A DNA stretch of 64,000 nt, from assembly GCF_000317045.1 (NCBI RefSeq), contig NC_019703.1, positions 2,592,501-2,656,500 on the forward strand, in the 5' to 3' direction. The notes beneath the pieces are model-generated. The model was not told where the DNA came from and ran no database searches. It saw only the letters and a list, made by a program, of their open reading frames with translations. This document shows, piece after piece, positions 16,569 to 25,602 of this stretch. Within the stretch, counting starts at the first letter, position 1; each line of letters starts with the position of its first letter. The position numbers and the translations under genes are program-made. The DNA is from Geitlerinema sp. PCC 7407. GTDB lineage: Bacteria > Cyanobacteriota > Cyanobacteriia > PCC-7407.

Positions 16569-19500
16569 ATGTTTGTTGAATTTTTCATTAAGCGACCGGT
16601 TTTCACCACCGTCTGTGCGCTGATCATCCTGCTCATTGGCATTGTCAGCATTCCTGCGCTGCCAGTCGCTCAGTATCCTGACATCAGCCCCAAGCAGGTC
16701 ACAGTCACCACCAACTATGGGGGAGCAGACGCCCAAACCGTCGAAAACGCTGTCACCACCATCCTGGAGCAGGAAATCAACGGGGTGGAAGGGCTGCGCT
16801 ACATCACGTCGAGCAGCAGCAACGACGGCACCAGCGCTATCACCGTCACCTTTGACTCCAGCCGAGACCAAGACATCGCTGCGGTCGATGTCCAAAACCG
16901 AGTCTCGATCGCCGAGCCTCGACTCCCCGAAGAGGTGATTCGGAGCGGCGTGTCGGTCAGTAAGCAGTCCAGCAGCCTTTTGCTGGGCTTTGGTCTGTAC
17001 ACCGACAACAACGAGTACGACGACATTTTCCTCAGCAACTACGCCGATCTCTACTTGGTGAATGCCCTCAAGCGGGTCGAGGGGGTTGGTAATGTGCAGA
17101 TCTTTGGGGAACGGACCTACGCGATGCGGATCTGGCTGAACCCCGATCAGCTCGCTAGCCGCAATCTCACGGCCCAGGACGTGGTCAACGCCCTGCGAGA
17201 ACAAAACATCCAGGTAGGAGCAGGCCGCATCGGTCAGCCGCCGGTCCCCGATGATCAGCGCTATCAGGTGGACCTGCGGGCTGTGAGCCGTCTGCGGAAC
17301 GTGTCAGAGTTCGAGGATATCGTGGTGACCACCGGCGACAATGGCGCGCTGGTGAAGCTAAGCGATGTGGGTCGAGCTGAGCTAGGGGCCGAAAACTACG
17401 GTTCTTTCCTGCGCTTCCGCGGCAAACCGGCGGTGGGCCTGGGCATCAACCAGATTCCAGGCAGCAACGCCATTGATGTGGCGCGGGCGGTGAAAGCGGA
17501 GATGGCCACGCTGGCCGAAGATTTTCCGCCAGGAATGAAGTACGACATTGGTTTTGACACCACGGACTATGTGGAGCAGTCGCTGAGTGAGGTTATTTTG
17601 ACCTTGATTCAGTCGGTGCTGCTGGTGGTCCTGATTATTTTCATTTTCTTGCAGGACTGGCGAACCACGATTATTCCGGCGGTGACAATCCCGATATCGC
17701 TGGTCGGTACCTTTGCCTTTATCAAGATCTTTGATTTCTCGATCAACAGCCTGACCCTGTTTGGTCTGACCTTGGCCACGGGGATGGTGGTGGATGACGC
17801 CATCGTGGTGGTGGAGGACATCGCGACCAAGATCCAGGAGCGGGGGCTCAAGCCACGCCAGGCGGCGATCGTTGCCATGCAGGAGCTGACGGGAGCGGTC
17901 ATTGCGACTTCGCTGGTGCTGATGGCGGTGTTTATCCCGGTTGCCTTTTTCCCAGGCACGACGGGGGCACTCTATCGCCAGTTTGCTTTGACCATTGCCT
18001 TTTCGATCGCGATCTCGACTTTTATTGCACTGACGCTGACGCCAACGCTGTCGGGCCTGCTTTTGCGCGCCAATGTTCAGGTGGGCGGCTGGCTCGGGCA
18101 AATTTTTGGGGTCTTCAATCGTTTCCTAGACTGGGTTCGCAATCGCTATCGCCAGATCCTAGGTTTCTTGACCCAGGTCAAGTACTTGGTGCTGGCGGGA
18201 TTTGCGGGGCTGTTGGCTCTCACGTTCTGGCTTTACCAAACGGTGCCCTCGGCCTTTCTGCCGGAGGAGGACCAGGGCTATGTGATTGTCCTCATCCAAG
18301 GGCCGGAAGGGGTTTCCATCAGCTACACCAGCGATGTGATGCGCCAGGTCGAGGAGATCATGCTGGGACTGCCGGAGGTGAATGCCACCTTTGCGGTGGG
18401 GGGGTTTGGCTTTAGTGGCAGCACGGCCAATAGCGGCGTGGTCTTTACGACGCTGAAGCCCTGGTCTGAGCGGAAAGATCCGTCTCAGTCGGCCCCGGCA
18501 ATCATTGGCCGAATTCAGGGGCAGCTTTTGTCGATTCCTGAGGCGCGAGTTTTCCCGGTGAATCCACCGGCAATTCAGGGCTTGGGAAGTTTTGGCGGTT
18601 TCCAGTTCCAGCTTCAGGATCAGCGAGGAAATCTCGACCTGGATATGCTGGTGCAGTACATGGGTCAGATGCTGGGGGCTGCCAATCAGCATCCGGATCT
18701 GCGGGCGGTATTTAGCACCTATTCGGCCAGTACGCCTCAGCTGCTGGTGGAGGTAAACCGGGATAAGGCGAAGGCGCTGGATGTCAACATTAATGATATT
18801 TTCGCGACGCTGCAAACTTACCTCGGTTCGCAGTACGTGAATGATTTCAACCTGGATCGGCGGACCTATCGGGTCTATGTCCAGGCTGACGCCCAGTTCC
18901 GCACGAATCCGGACACGATCGATCAGCTCTATGTGCGATCGCAGCGAGACCAGATGATCCCTCTGGGAAATTTGGTGACGGTTACTCCTGCCACCGGTGC
19001 CCAAACGATCAATCACTACAACCTTTTCCGCTCTATCGAAATCAGCGGTAGTCCTGCTCCGGGGGCTAGCTCTGGGGACGCCATCCGCGCGATGGAGTCG
19101 GTAGCGGCTAAGGTCTTACCGACTGGCGTGGGCTACGAGTGGTCGGGGACTTCGCTAGAAGAGATCGAGTCTGGCGGTCAGGCACCCCTGATCTTCGGCC
19201 TGGGTCTGGTGTTTGTGTTCTTGGTGCTGGCAGCTCAGTACGAGAGCTACATTGACCCGACGATCATTATGCTGTCGGTGCCGCTGGCGATCATGGGCGC
19301 TCTGGCAGCCCAGATGCTGCGGGGATTTGCCAATGATGTGTACTGCCAGATTGGTCTGGTGATGCTGATCGGCTTGGCGAGCAAGAACGCAATTTTGATT
19401 GTGGAGTTTGCTAACCAGCTGCGAGAAGAGGGACTCTCGATCACCAGCGCGGCTCTCGAAGCGTCCCAACAGCGTCTGCGGCCGATTCTGATGACGGCAA

Positions 19501-19751
19501 TTTCGACACTGGTGGGCATTTTCCCGCTGGTGATCGCGACGGGAGCTGGTGCCGGTAGCCGCCAGTCGCTGGGAACGGCGGTCTTTGGCGGGATGTTTAT
19601 TGCAACGTTTCTCAGTCTCTTTTTGGTGCCGATTTTGTACATTGTGATCAAGACGCTGACGGAGCCAACGCGTCCTCAAGGCCCGCGCCATACTGAAGAC
19701 GATGGGGCGCAGCCAAAGCTAGAGAGCGAGAGTTCTTCTCGAAGCTATTAG
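16569..19751 (+). CDS. RND-family multidrug efflux permease (HAE1/AcrB type)
   Basis: A 1060-aa inner-membrane proton-driven exporter. It has the start MFVEFFIKRPVFTTVCALIILLIGIVSIPALPVAQYPDISP, the central TM4 proton-relay motif GMVVDDAIVVVED, the repeat-2 counterpart IGLASKNAILIVEFA, and pore-domain segments such as ALREQNIQVGAGRIGQPP. The family is the hydrophobic and amphiphilic efflux class (AcrB/MexB). It is the second gene of a two-gene operon with the adaptor; the outer-membrane partner must be elsewhere. The C-terminal tail is Glu/Ser-rich. The actual substrates are unknown. Confidence 0.95.
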   Translation: MFVEFFIKRPVFTTVCALIILLIGIVSIPALPVAQYPDISPKQVTVTTNYGGADAQTVENAVTTILEQEINGVEGLRYITSSSSNDGTSAITVTFDSSRDQDIAAVDVQNRVSIAEPRLPEEVIRSGVSVSKQSSSLLLGFGLYTDNNEYDDIFLSNYADLYLVNALKRVEGVGNVQIFGERTYAMRIWLNPDQLASRNLTAQDVVNALREQNIQVGAGRIGQPPVPDDQRYQVDLRAVSRLRNVSEFEDIVVTTGDNGALVKLSDVGRAELGAENYGSFLRFRGKPAVGLGINQIPGSNAIDVARAVKAEMATLAEDFPPGMKYDIGFDTTDYVEQSLSEVILTLIQSVLLVVLIIFIFLQDWRTTIIPAVTIPISLVGTFAFIKIFDFSINSLTLFGLTLATGMVVDDAIVVVEDIATKIQERGLKPRQAAIVAMQELTGAVIATSLVLMAVFIPVAFFPGTTGALYRQFALTIAFSIAISTFIALTLTPTLSGLLLRANVQVGGWLGQIFGVFNRFLDWVRNRYRQILGFLTQVKYLVLAGFAGLLALTFWLYQTVPSAFLPEEDQGYVIVLIQGPEGVSISYTSDVMRQVEEIMLGLPEVNATFAVGGFGFSGSTANSGVVFTTLKPWSERKDPSQSAPAIIGRIQGQLLSIPEARVFPVNPPAIQGLGSFGGFQFQLQDQRGNLDLDMLVQYMGQMLGAANQHPDLRAVFSTYSASTPQLLVEVNRDKAKALDVNINDIFATLQTYLGSQYVNDFNLDRRTYRVYVQADAQFRTNPDTIDQLYVRSQRDQMIPLGNLVTVTPATGAQTINHYNLFRSIEISGSPAPGASSGDAIRAMESVAAKVLPTGVGYEWSGTSLEEIESGGQAPLIFGLGLVFVFLVLAAQYESYIDPTIIMLSVPLAIMGALAAQMLRGFANDVYCQIGLVMLIGLASKNAILIVEFANQLREEGLSITSAALEASQQRLRPILMTAISTLVGIFPLVIATGAGAGSRQSLGTAVFGGMFIATFLSLFLVPILYIVIKTLTEPTRPQGPRHTEDDGAQPKLESESSSRSY

Positions 19752-19798
19752 ATCAAGCATTGGGGGCGATCGCCCCCCACAAGTTTGAGCACAGCGAC

Positions 19799-19826
19799 AG
19801 TGCATCCTCCGGGATGCACTTTTTTT
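19799..19826 (+). terminator. Intrinsic terminator of the RND operon
   Basis: Stem AGTGCATCC / GGATGCACT (19799-19807 and 19812-19820), a 4-base loop and seven T residues. It lies about 50 bases after the permease stop. Confidence 0.9.
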
Positions 19827-19931
19827 GTTTAAGCTTCTTTAAGCTTCATAGACACAGGCGTGCAGAGCGATCGCAGTTAAACCAGCAGCAAACCTATCCA
19901 GAACGTTTTGAAGATTGCTTTGGAGCGATCG

Positions 19932-19968
19932 CTTTCAAAATCACAGAGCGATCGCTCTGTGTTGAAAG
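19932..19968. repeat. HIP1-centred long palindrome
   Basis: A 20-bp perfect palindrome (19942-19961) with GCGATCGC at its centre is itself framed by CTTTCA and TGAAAG. That makes a 37-base near-perfect dyad. Two further HIP1 sites lie within 80 bases upstream (about 19868 and 19925). Confidence 0.7.
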
Positions 19969-20079
19969 CTAAAGAAGTCTAAAAAAATCCAACATCCCTG
20001 CTTCAGGCTCCTTCACCCCTCCAACAATGGAGGTATCCGATACATTTCCGTTTTTGGGGTTTAAGGGGGAGGAAAAATT

Positions 20080-20280
20080 ATGAATCGTCGTTGCGTAATG
20101 GTTTCCGCCGTAGTCACCTGCGCTATGGGCACCATTGTGGGTATGGGCGTTGCCCAACTCAATGCTGACGTTGCCAACCCTGTGACATCGCCTAACTACG
20201 CCATTGCGGGAGGCGTGATTGGTTTGCTGCTGGGCGCAGGCCAAGAAGCTTTGCGTCAGCAAGCCGAAGAGCTGGAATAA
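20080..20280 (+). CDS. Small Gly-rich membrane protein, unknown function
   Basis: A 66-aa protein with a strong ribosome binding site (GGGGGAGG, seven bases before the ATG). It has two hydrophobic segments (about 6-25 and 40-56), the second a glycine-zipper type AIAGGVIGLLLGAG, and an acidic end (QQAEELE). Small proteins of this type are common in cyanobacteria and mostly uncharacterised. Composition and start signals argue that it is a real gene. It stands alone between a long palindromic leader region and the convergent hybrid kinase. Confidence 0.6.
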   Translation: MNRRCVMVSAVVTCAMGTIVGMGVAQLNADVANPVTSPNYAIAGGVIGLLLGAGQEALRQQAEELE

Positions 20281-20315
20281 ATCACCCTTCACTTAAGTTT
20301 GTAAAGACCCGAGAG

Positions 20316-21839
20316 CTATTCGCGAGGGCTGTTTTCGTGGGGCATCGGGGCGATCGCCTCTCGCCACGGCAGCATCACCGTCACCGTTGTCCCACGACCG
20401 ACTTCGCTATCTATCTGGATAAGGCCGCCGTGCAGATCAACACACTTCTTGACGATCGCAAGGCCTAGACCAGTGCCCTGGATCTTGCCAACATTGCTGG
20501 CCCGATAAAAGGTTTCAAAAAGGTGTTGATAGTCCTGAGGAGGAATGCCAATGCCTTGATCTTTCACCTGAAAAATTACGCTTCTTTCTTGATGGAAGAC
20601 TCGAAAAAAGATCTTGCTATTTTCTGGTGAATACTTGACCGCATTGGAGAGCAGATTACTTAAAATGTGGCGCAACAATACTGCATCCATTTCGACAGGT
20701 GCAGAGAAGTCATCCGACTGAAAAACAACCTGATGCGTCGTATCTACTCTCAGTTTCAGAGACTCTACCAGTTCCTGACACAGATCGCCTAAAAGCACAA
20801 ATTCCGGTTCATAGCGGAGTCCGCCAGACTCTGTCTGTCCCAAGATCAGCACCTCATCTAGCAGGTGGAGCATGTGGGCGATCTCTGTTTTAATCAGGCG
20901 AAAATATTGGCTACGTCGCTCCTCAGAAAGGTCTTGATAGTATCCCTCAAAGAGCTCCACAAAGGTGCGAATCGTCGCTAGAGGATTGCGAAATTCATGG
21001 GAGACCATGGAGACAAAATTAGATTTGAGATCGTTGAGATCTCGCTCATGCTGAAGCGCCAAGAGCATTCCTTCCTCTAGGCGTTTGCGCTGGGAGATAT
21101 CGCGAATCACAATTTGCTGCGCGGCTTGGTTGTGATAGACGAAGGGGGCTGCGGTTGTCTCCACGTTGATCACGGTGTCTCCGGCGATCACCCAGCGCTG
21201 CTCGATTTGGACAGCTGGACGACCTTGCTGGCTCACCTGCTCCATCCACCGCCGTGCGATCGCCCGATCCTCTGGATAGACGTAGGTTAGGATGGACTGC
21301 CCGATGAGGTCTTCTGGGGAAGAAGCCTGGAGAAGTCCCACTGCTGCGCTGTTGCCAAAGACGATCTGCTCATCGGTTGCGATCAAAATCGCGTCTGGGC
21401 AGAGATCTACGAGCTGGCGGTAGCCCTCTTCGCTTTGACGGAGCTGCTCAGCAATGCGGGCACGCTCAACGGCATAGCGCATCGACTTGATCAGCAGACA
21501 GCGATCGATGCGCCCCTTGAACAAATAGTCCTGGGCACCGAGCTTGAGAGAGGCGAGGGCCATTTGCTCATCTTCAAGCCCCGTCAGGATGATGACCGGC
21601 GATCGCACGCCTGCCGCCTGAAGGTCTATCAGGGTCTCGAGGCCATCGGAGTCCGGCAGCGAGAGATCCAGCAGGACAACATCGAAAGAGAACCGGCCGC
21701 AGGCGGCGATCGCCTCCTCCAAGCACTCCACATGACAGATCTGCTCAAGCCCCAGTACGCCATGGAGAATCTCGTGCAGAAGCCGGGCATCGCCAGGGCT
21801 ATCTTCGACCAGTAAAATGTTGAACTGAGGGATGTTCAT
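20316..21839 (-). CDS. Receiver-PAS-histidine kinase hybrid
   Basis: A 507-aa cytoplasmic sensor. An N-terminal receiver domain (about 5-125) has the phospho-acceptor Asp58 in VVLLDLSLPDSDG and Lys108 in DYLFKGR. A PAS domain follows (about 138-250; GYRQLVDLCPDAILIATDEQIVFGN), then HisKA with the phospho-His281 in SMVSHEFRNPLATI, and an HATPase_c domain with NAVKYSPEN, DQGIGIP and GTGLGLAIVKK. With the receiver at the N-terminus it is itself a target of an upstream kinase. No transmembrane segment is seen. The longer start at 21896 would add 19 residues before the receiver and is unlikely. Confidence 0.9.
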   Translation of the reverse strand: MNIPQFNILLVEDSPGDARLLHEILHGVLGLEQICHVECLEEAIAACGRFSFDVVLLDLSLPDSDGLETLIDLQAAGVRSPVIILTGLEDEQMALASLKLGAQDYLFKGRIDRCLLIKSMRYAVERARIAEQLRQSEEGYRQLVDLCPDAILIATDEQIVFGNSAAVGLLQASSPEDLIGQSILTYVYPEDRAIARRWMEQVSQQGRPAVQIEQRWVIAGDTVINVETTAAPFVYHNQAAQQIVIRDISQRKRLEEGMLLALQHERDLNDLKSNFVSMVSHEFRNPLATIRTFVELFEGYYQDLSEERRSQYFRLIKTEIAHMLHLLDEVLILGQTESGGLRYEPEFVLLGDLCQELVESLKLRVDTTHQVVFQSDDFSAPVEMDAVLLRHILSNLLSNAVKYSPENSKIFFRVFHQERSVIFQVKDQGIGIPPQDYQHLFETFYRASNVGKIQGTGLGLAIVKKCVDLHGGLIQIDSEVGRGTTVTVMLPWREAIAPMPHENSPRE

Positions 21840-22305
21840 GGGAGCAGATAAGCCCAGAAGGTCAAAATCGGTCAGGACGCAGCGGCAGAGTACCAAAACT
21901 CCCTGGGCGATCGCTCAATGTTTGTGAGGGTGCGCCAGAAACCACCGCGCCAGCAACAGGCAACAGGGAACCAGCACTTACTTTAGACAACTTGTCCAGG
22001 CAGCACAGTGATCCGGCCGGTCTTAGCGCTTTTCTGACCGTTGGTGGTGCACTGTGGGATTGGGATCCTTTTTATTATCTCGAAAAAGCTTTAATTTGCC
22101 ATGCGCCCTAGGGGGATTTCTCAGCTTGGCGCAGCGGCTGATCCTAATTTTGGCTCCCCGCCAATCAGCCCGCCGCAGACCAGAAAAAATTCTGTCCTTC
22201 CAACTGAATTTTGCGCGAGGTCAGGACTTCACACTGTAGATCGGCTCAGGCCAGTCCTGGCCAGATTTTCATCCATTTCACTCACCCGATCTCGTTTCAC
22301 TCCCC
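21840..22305. other. Intergenic region between divergent genes
   Basis: About 465 bases between the kinase and an exported protein, expected to hold both promoters. I see no clear gene, terminator or long dyad. Frames that run through it are Arg/Ser-rich with no recognisable motif. Confidence 0.3.
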
Positions 22306-23037
22306 ATGTCCTACCGCAAAGTTCTTTGGCTTTTGCCCCTAGCCGCCTGCTTGAATCTCGCCGCTGCGGTTCCCCCCAGCCTCGCCAACTGTCCCGGCGC
22401 CGTGCCCCCGCTCGAAGTGAGCCAGCCCCGGGTCCAGGCAAACTGGGAAAAACTCCAGCAGATGAAAACCTATCCTTGGGGAACTCAGCGAATTTATGAG
22501 CGCCTAGAGGGCGATCGCATCACGCTGAGCGCCAACTTTGACCAGCTGCGCGGCCCGCAAAAACAAGAAGCAATTAACCTCTTGCAGCTCGGCAACTCTT
22601 CCCACCGGGTCTATGCCAGTGATGGCCGCTTGCTGTCAGCGGTCTATGACGGCTGCACCCGTTTTGAGACCTTGACGGAGAAGGCGCGCTATAGCTGGTA
22701 TTACAACGAGGTCGGGCGATCGCTGCCGAGCAGCACACCGCGCGATGCCCTGCGCAACTACGGCACACCCACTTGGCGCTTCGTCCAGGTGCCCATCGGT
22801 CGGCAGCAGGAGCAGTCCATTCGCAATCTGTTCTGGAAGCGCATGGGCTACAGCCAAGTCAGCAAGGGTATGTGGATTGCCTGGGTGCCAGAGCGCGGCT
22901 ATTTCGAAATCAATGTACCCAACAGCTACAACTTGCAGGAACTTTCCAAGTTCTGGCAAACTGCCCCACGCAACTATCGCTACGTCGTGCTTTCCACCGA
23001 CGGCACTTTGGTCTTCGACGCCAACTTTGACACTTAG
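22306..23037 (+). CDS. Exported protein of unknown function
   Basis: A 243-aa protein with a clear signal peptide (MSYRKVLWLLPLAACLNLAAAVPPSLANC), cleavage likely after SLA-N or at PPSLA. The mature part is basic and rich in Tyr, Trp and Asn, with two Cys residues (NCPGA and DGCTRF) that might form a disulfide. No catalytic motif or family is recognised. It is likely periplasmic. Upstream is a divergent kinase and downstream a GH3-type gene on the same strand 147 bases away, so co-transcription is possible but not shown. Confidence 0.65.
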   Translation: MSYRKVLWLLPLAACLNLAAAVPPSLANCPGAVPPLEVSQPRVQANWEKLQQMKTYPWGTQRIYERLEGDRITLSANFDQLRGPQKQEAINLLQLGNSSHRVYASDGRLLSAVYDGCTRFETLTEKARYSWYYNEVGRSLPSSTPRDALRNYGTPTWRFVQVPIGRQQEQSIRNLFWKRMGYSQVSKGMWIAWVPERGYFEINVPNSYNLQELSKFWQTAPRNYRYVVLSTDGTLVFDANFDT

Positions 23038-23184
23038 ATACGGTTAAAGTCACGCCTCGATCAGGCCGGGACCCAACCAAGCGCTAATCCTGGCCTGATC
23101 GGCTCCGGTGGCGCTTCGCGCCGTCAGGGGCGATCGCTCTTTGGCTCGGCTTCCAAGACTTGAGACAGGGTTTCTGGGTCTGCT

Positions 23185-24762
23185 ATGGGTTTTGTGCTTT
23201 CAGCGTTGAGTTTGCTTTTGGCCCCGGCGGCGGCTCGCTTTGGGCGATCGCTCGATCGGCCTGCGGCTGCCCAGGCTCGCCTACAGCGACGTCTAGTGGC
23301 CCAGGTGACCGCTAGCGACTATGGCCGAGCCCACGGCGTGCGGCAGGTCGCTGACTGGGAGCGCCTGCCGGTGGTCACCTACGACGATCTGCGTCCCTGG
23401 CTCGCGCAGCAGCGCGCCGAAGGGCGATCGCTCCTGACTCGCGAACCGGTGCTGTTTTATGAGCGGACCTCGGGCAGCAGCGGCCCCGCCAAAGAAATTC
23501 CCTACACGCGATCGCTGCGCCGCGCCTTCAATCACCTGTTTTGCGTGTGGGCCTTTGACTTGCTGCGCCACGGCCCCCGCTTCAGCTCCGGCAAGTTTTA
23601 CTTTTGCATTTCTCCAAAGCTGCAAGAAGCCGATCCCGATCCCCAGGGGCTCCAGGACGATTCGGAATACCTCGACCCGTGGCTGCGCTGGCTGCTGCGT
23701 CCTTTTTGGGTGCTGCCGGAGGCGGCCCACCGGCCCCAGTCCGTCGCCCAGTTCAAGCGGCAACTGGCGATCGCCCTTTTGGCGGAGGAGCGTCTGGAGA
23801 TCCTGTCTTTGTGGAGTCCCAGCTTCCTGAGCGCCCAGCTGGACTATATCCAGGCCCATCAGCACGAGCTGCGCCGCGCCCTCGCCGGGACGCTCTCCCC
23901 AGAGCGCGATCGCCTGCTGGCTGCGCCAGAGATTGCCTGGAACCGCCTGTGGCCTCACCTGCGGCTGATTTCCTGCTGGGACAGCGCCACAGCGGCGGAC
24001 TCGGCAGAGGGTCTGCGGCGGCTGTTTCCCGGGGCGCTGGTCCAGGGAAAGGGCCTGCTAGCCACCGAAGCACCCATGACGGTGCCGCTGATCGCGGCTC
24101 AGGGCTGCGTGCCGCTTGTCGACACTGTCCTGTTTGAATTTGAGGATGAAGCGGGAAAAATCTGGCAAATCCAGGAGATTCAGCCAGGAATAGTCTATGA
24201 ACTCATTATTTCTCAATCGGGCGGGCTGTATCGCTACCGAATGGGCGATCGCGTGCGGGTGACGCACGTTTACCGATCGACGCCCTGTTTAGAATTTTTG
24301 GGGCGATCGCGCGATACCAGCGACCTGGTCGGCGAAAAGTTGACCGTGGCCTTTGTCGCGCAGGTGCTGGCAGATCTAGATCTGGCTCCGGCCCGCTTTG
24401 CCTGCCTCGCGCCGGTCCTGACGCCCCGGCCCCACTACGCGCTGCTGCTGGATTTGGCCCCGGATTCAGAGGCGATCGCCCAGCGACTAGAGGCCGCTCT
24501 GGGGCGATCGCCCCAGTACCGCCACGCCCGCCTGCTGGGTCAGCTCGGCCCCGTCGCCGTAGCGGCCGCCGCCGACATGGCCGAGCGCCTCAGCGTCGCC
24601 CGCGCCCAGAACAGCACCCGCTGGGGCGATGTAAAGCATTCAGCCTTGCTTACCCAGCCTTTCGGAACTCTGGAGGGCCTACTTTTGGGCACCAATCTCT
24701 CCCCAAACCCCGATGAAACCGTCCAGACCTGTGTGCAAACCTCGGGTAAAGATCCCAGTTAG
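23185..24762 (+). CDS. GH3-family acyl-adenylate/amide synthetase-like protein
   Basis: A 525-aa protein of the GH3 family (adenylating enzymes; plant members conjugate amino acids to auxin or jasmonate). The P-loop-like adenylation motif ERTSGSSGPAKEIPYT near residue 93 is clear. Later segments (ATEAPMTVPL, GLYRYRMGDRVRVT, LEFLGRSRDTSDLVGEKLT) match the second and third ATP-binding motifs and the hinge. Bacterial GH3 proteins are poorly characterised; an acid-amide ligase activity is inferred from family. It starts at an ATG followed by a hydrophobic N-terminus that may be membrane-associated. Confidence 0.85.
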   Translation: MGFVLSALSLLLAPAAARFGRSLDRPAAAQARLQRRLVAQVTASDYGRAHGVRQVADWERLPVVTYDDLRPWLAQQRAEGRSLLTREPVLFYERTSGSSGPAKEIPYTRSLRRAFNHLFCVWAFDLLRHGPRFSSGKFYFCISPKLQEADPDPQGLQDDSEYLDPWLRWLLRPFWVLPEAAHRPQSVAQFKRQLAIALLAEERLEILSLWSPSFLSAQLDYIQAHQHELRRALAGTLSPERDRLLAAPEIAWNRLWPHLRLISCWDSATAADSAEGLRRLFPGALVQGKGLLATEAPMTVPLIAAQGCVPLVDTVLFEFEDEAGKIWQIQEIQPGIVYELIISQSGGLYRYRMGDRVRVTHVYRSTPCLEFLGRSRDTSDLVGEKLTVAFVAQVLADLDLAPARFACLAPVLTPRPHYALLLDLAPDSEAIAQRLEAALGRSPQYRHARLLGQLGPVAVAAAADMAERLSVARAQNSTRWGDVKHSALLTQPFGTLEGLLLGTNLSPNPDETVQTCVQTSGKDPS

Positions 24763-24832
24763 CGCTACGCGGCGATCGCAAAAGCTGCTACATTGTGTCG
24801 GAATCTGTGACTGAAGCACCCCAAGAAACTAT

Positions 24833-25414
24833 ATGCTGCGACGGGCCTATAACTGGGTAACGGGTTGGAGTGAATCGCGCTACGGCGGCCTTGCACTGTT
24901 TGTTTTGTCCTTTGCAGAGTCTTCGTTTTTCCCGATCCCTCCGGACGTTTTGCTGATCGCGCTCTGCGTCGGCCAGCCCAAGCGCTCGTTCTACTTCGCG
25001 GCCATTTGTGGCGTTGCCTCTGTCCTCGGCGGCATCTTCGGCTACGGCATTGGGGCCTTTGCCTTCGAGACGATCGGTCAGCCGATTCTCAACGCCTACG
25101 ACCCCAACCAAGCAGTCTTTAATCAAATCCAAAATCTCTACGATACCTGGGGCTTTTGGGGAGTGCTGACAGCGGCAATCACGCCCATTCCCTACAAAGT
25201 TTTTACGATTGCGTCAGGGGTCTTTAGCTTCAACTTTGGACAGTTTGTCCTAGCCTCTGTGATTGGCCGAAACTTCCGCTTTTTCCTTGTGAGTGGACTG
25301 ATCTTTTGGGGGGGCGATCGCCTCAAGGACTGGATCGAAAAGTATTTCGACTGGGTTGCTTGGGGTTTCCTGGTGGTTCTCGTCCTCGGCTTCTTGGTCC
25401 TCAAAGTCCTCTAG
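24833..25414 (+). CDS. YqaA/DedA-related (VTT domain) membrane protein
   Basis: A 193-aa inner-membrane protein with about five helices. It has the family block LSFAESSFFPIPPDVLLIALCVG and, in the second half, GFWGVLTAAITPIPYKVFTIASGVF, the re-entrant-loop motifs of the SNARE-associated/VTT superfamily. DedA-like proteins affect lipid-carrier recycling and membrane homeostasis; the closer YqaA subgroup has no assigned substrate. A well-formed terminator follows. It lies 70 bases after the GH3-type gene and could share its transcript. Confidence 0.83.
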   Translation: MLRRAYNWVTGWSESRYGGLALFVLSFAESSFFPIPPDVLLIALCVGQPKRSFYFAAICGVASVLGGIFGYGIGAFAFETIGQPILNAYDPNQAVFNQIQNLYDTWGFWGVLTAAITPIPYKVFTIASGVFSFNFGQFVLASVIGRNFRFFLVSGLIFWGGDRLKDWIEKYFDWVAWGFLVVLVLGFLVLKVL

Positions 25415-25436
25415 ACAAAACAGCACTCCATCACTA

Positions 25437-25463
25437 CCCACCCGCAAAACGGGTGGGTTTTGC
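25437..25463 (+). terminator. Intrinsic terminator after the YqaA-like gene
   Basis: Stem CCCACCCG / CGGGTGGG (25437-25444 and 25450-25457) with loop CAAAA, followed by TTTTGCTTTTT. It lies 22 bases past the stop. Confidence 0.92.
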
Positions 25464-25602
25464 TTTTTAGACAACTCTCTGCGTCATCGCCCCTTAAGGT
25501 GAACTGCTCCCTTGAGTAAAGGAGGTGGTGCGATCGCGCCGGGGGCGAAATTTGGGGTTGTTACAGTGGGGGGGACGTTTTGGACTCGCTGATGTGATTG
25601 TC

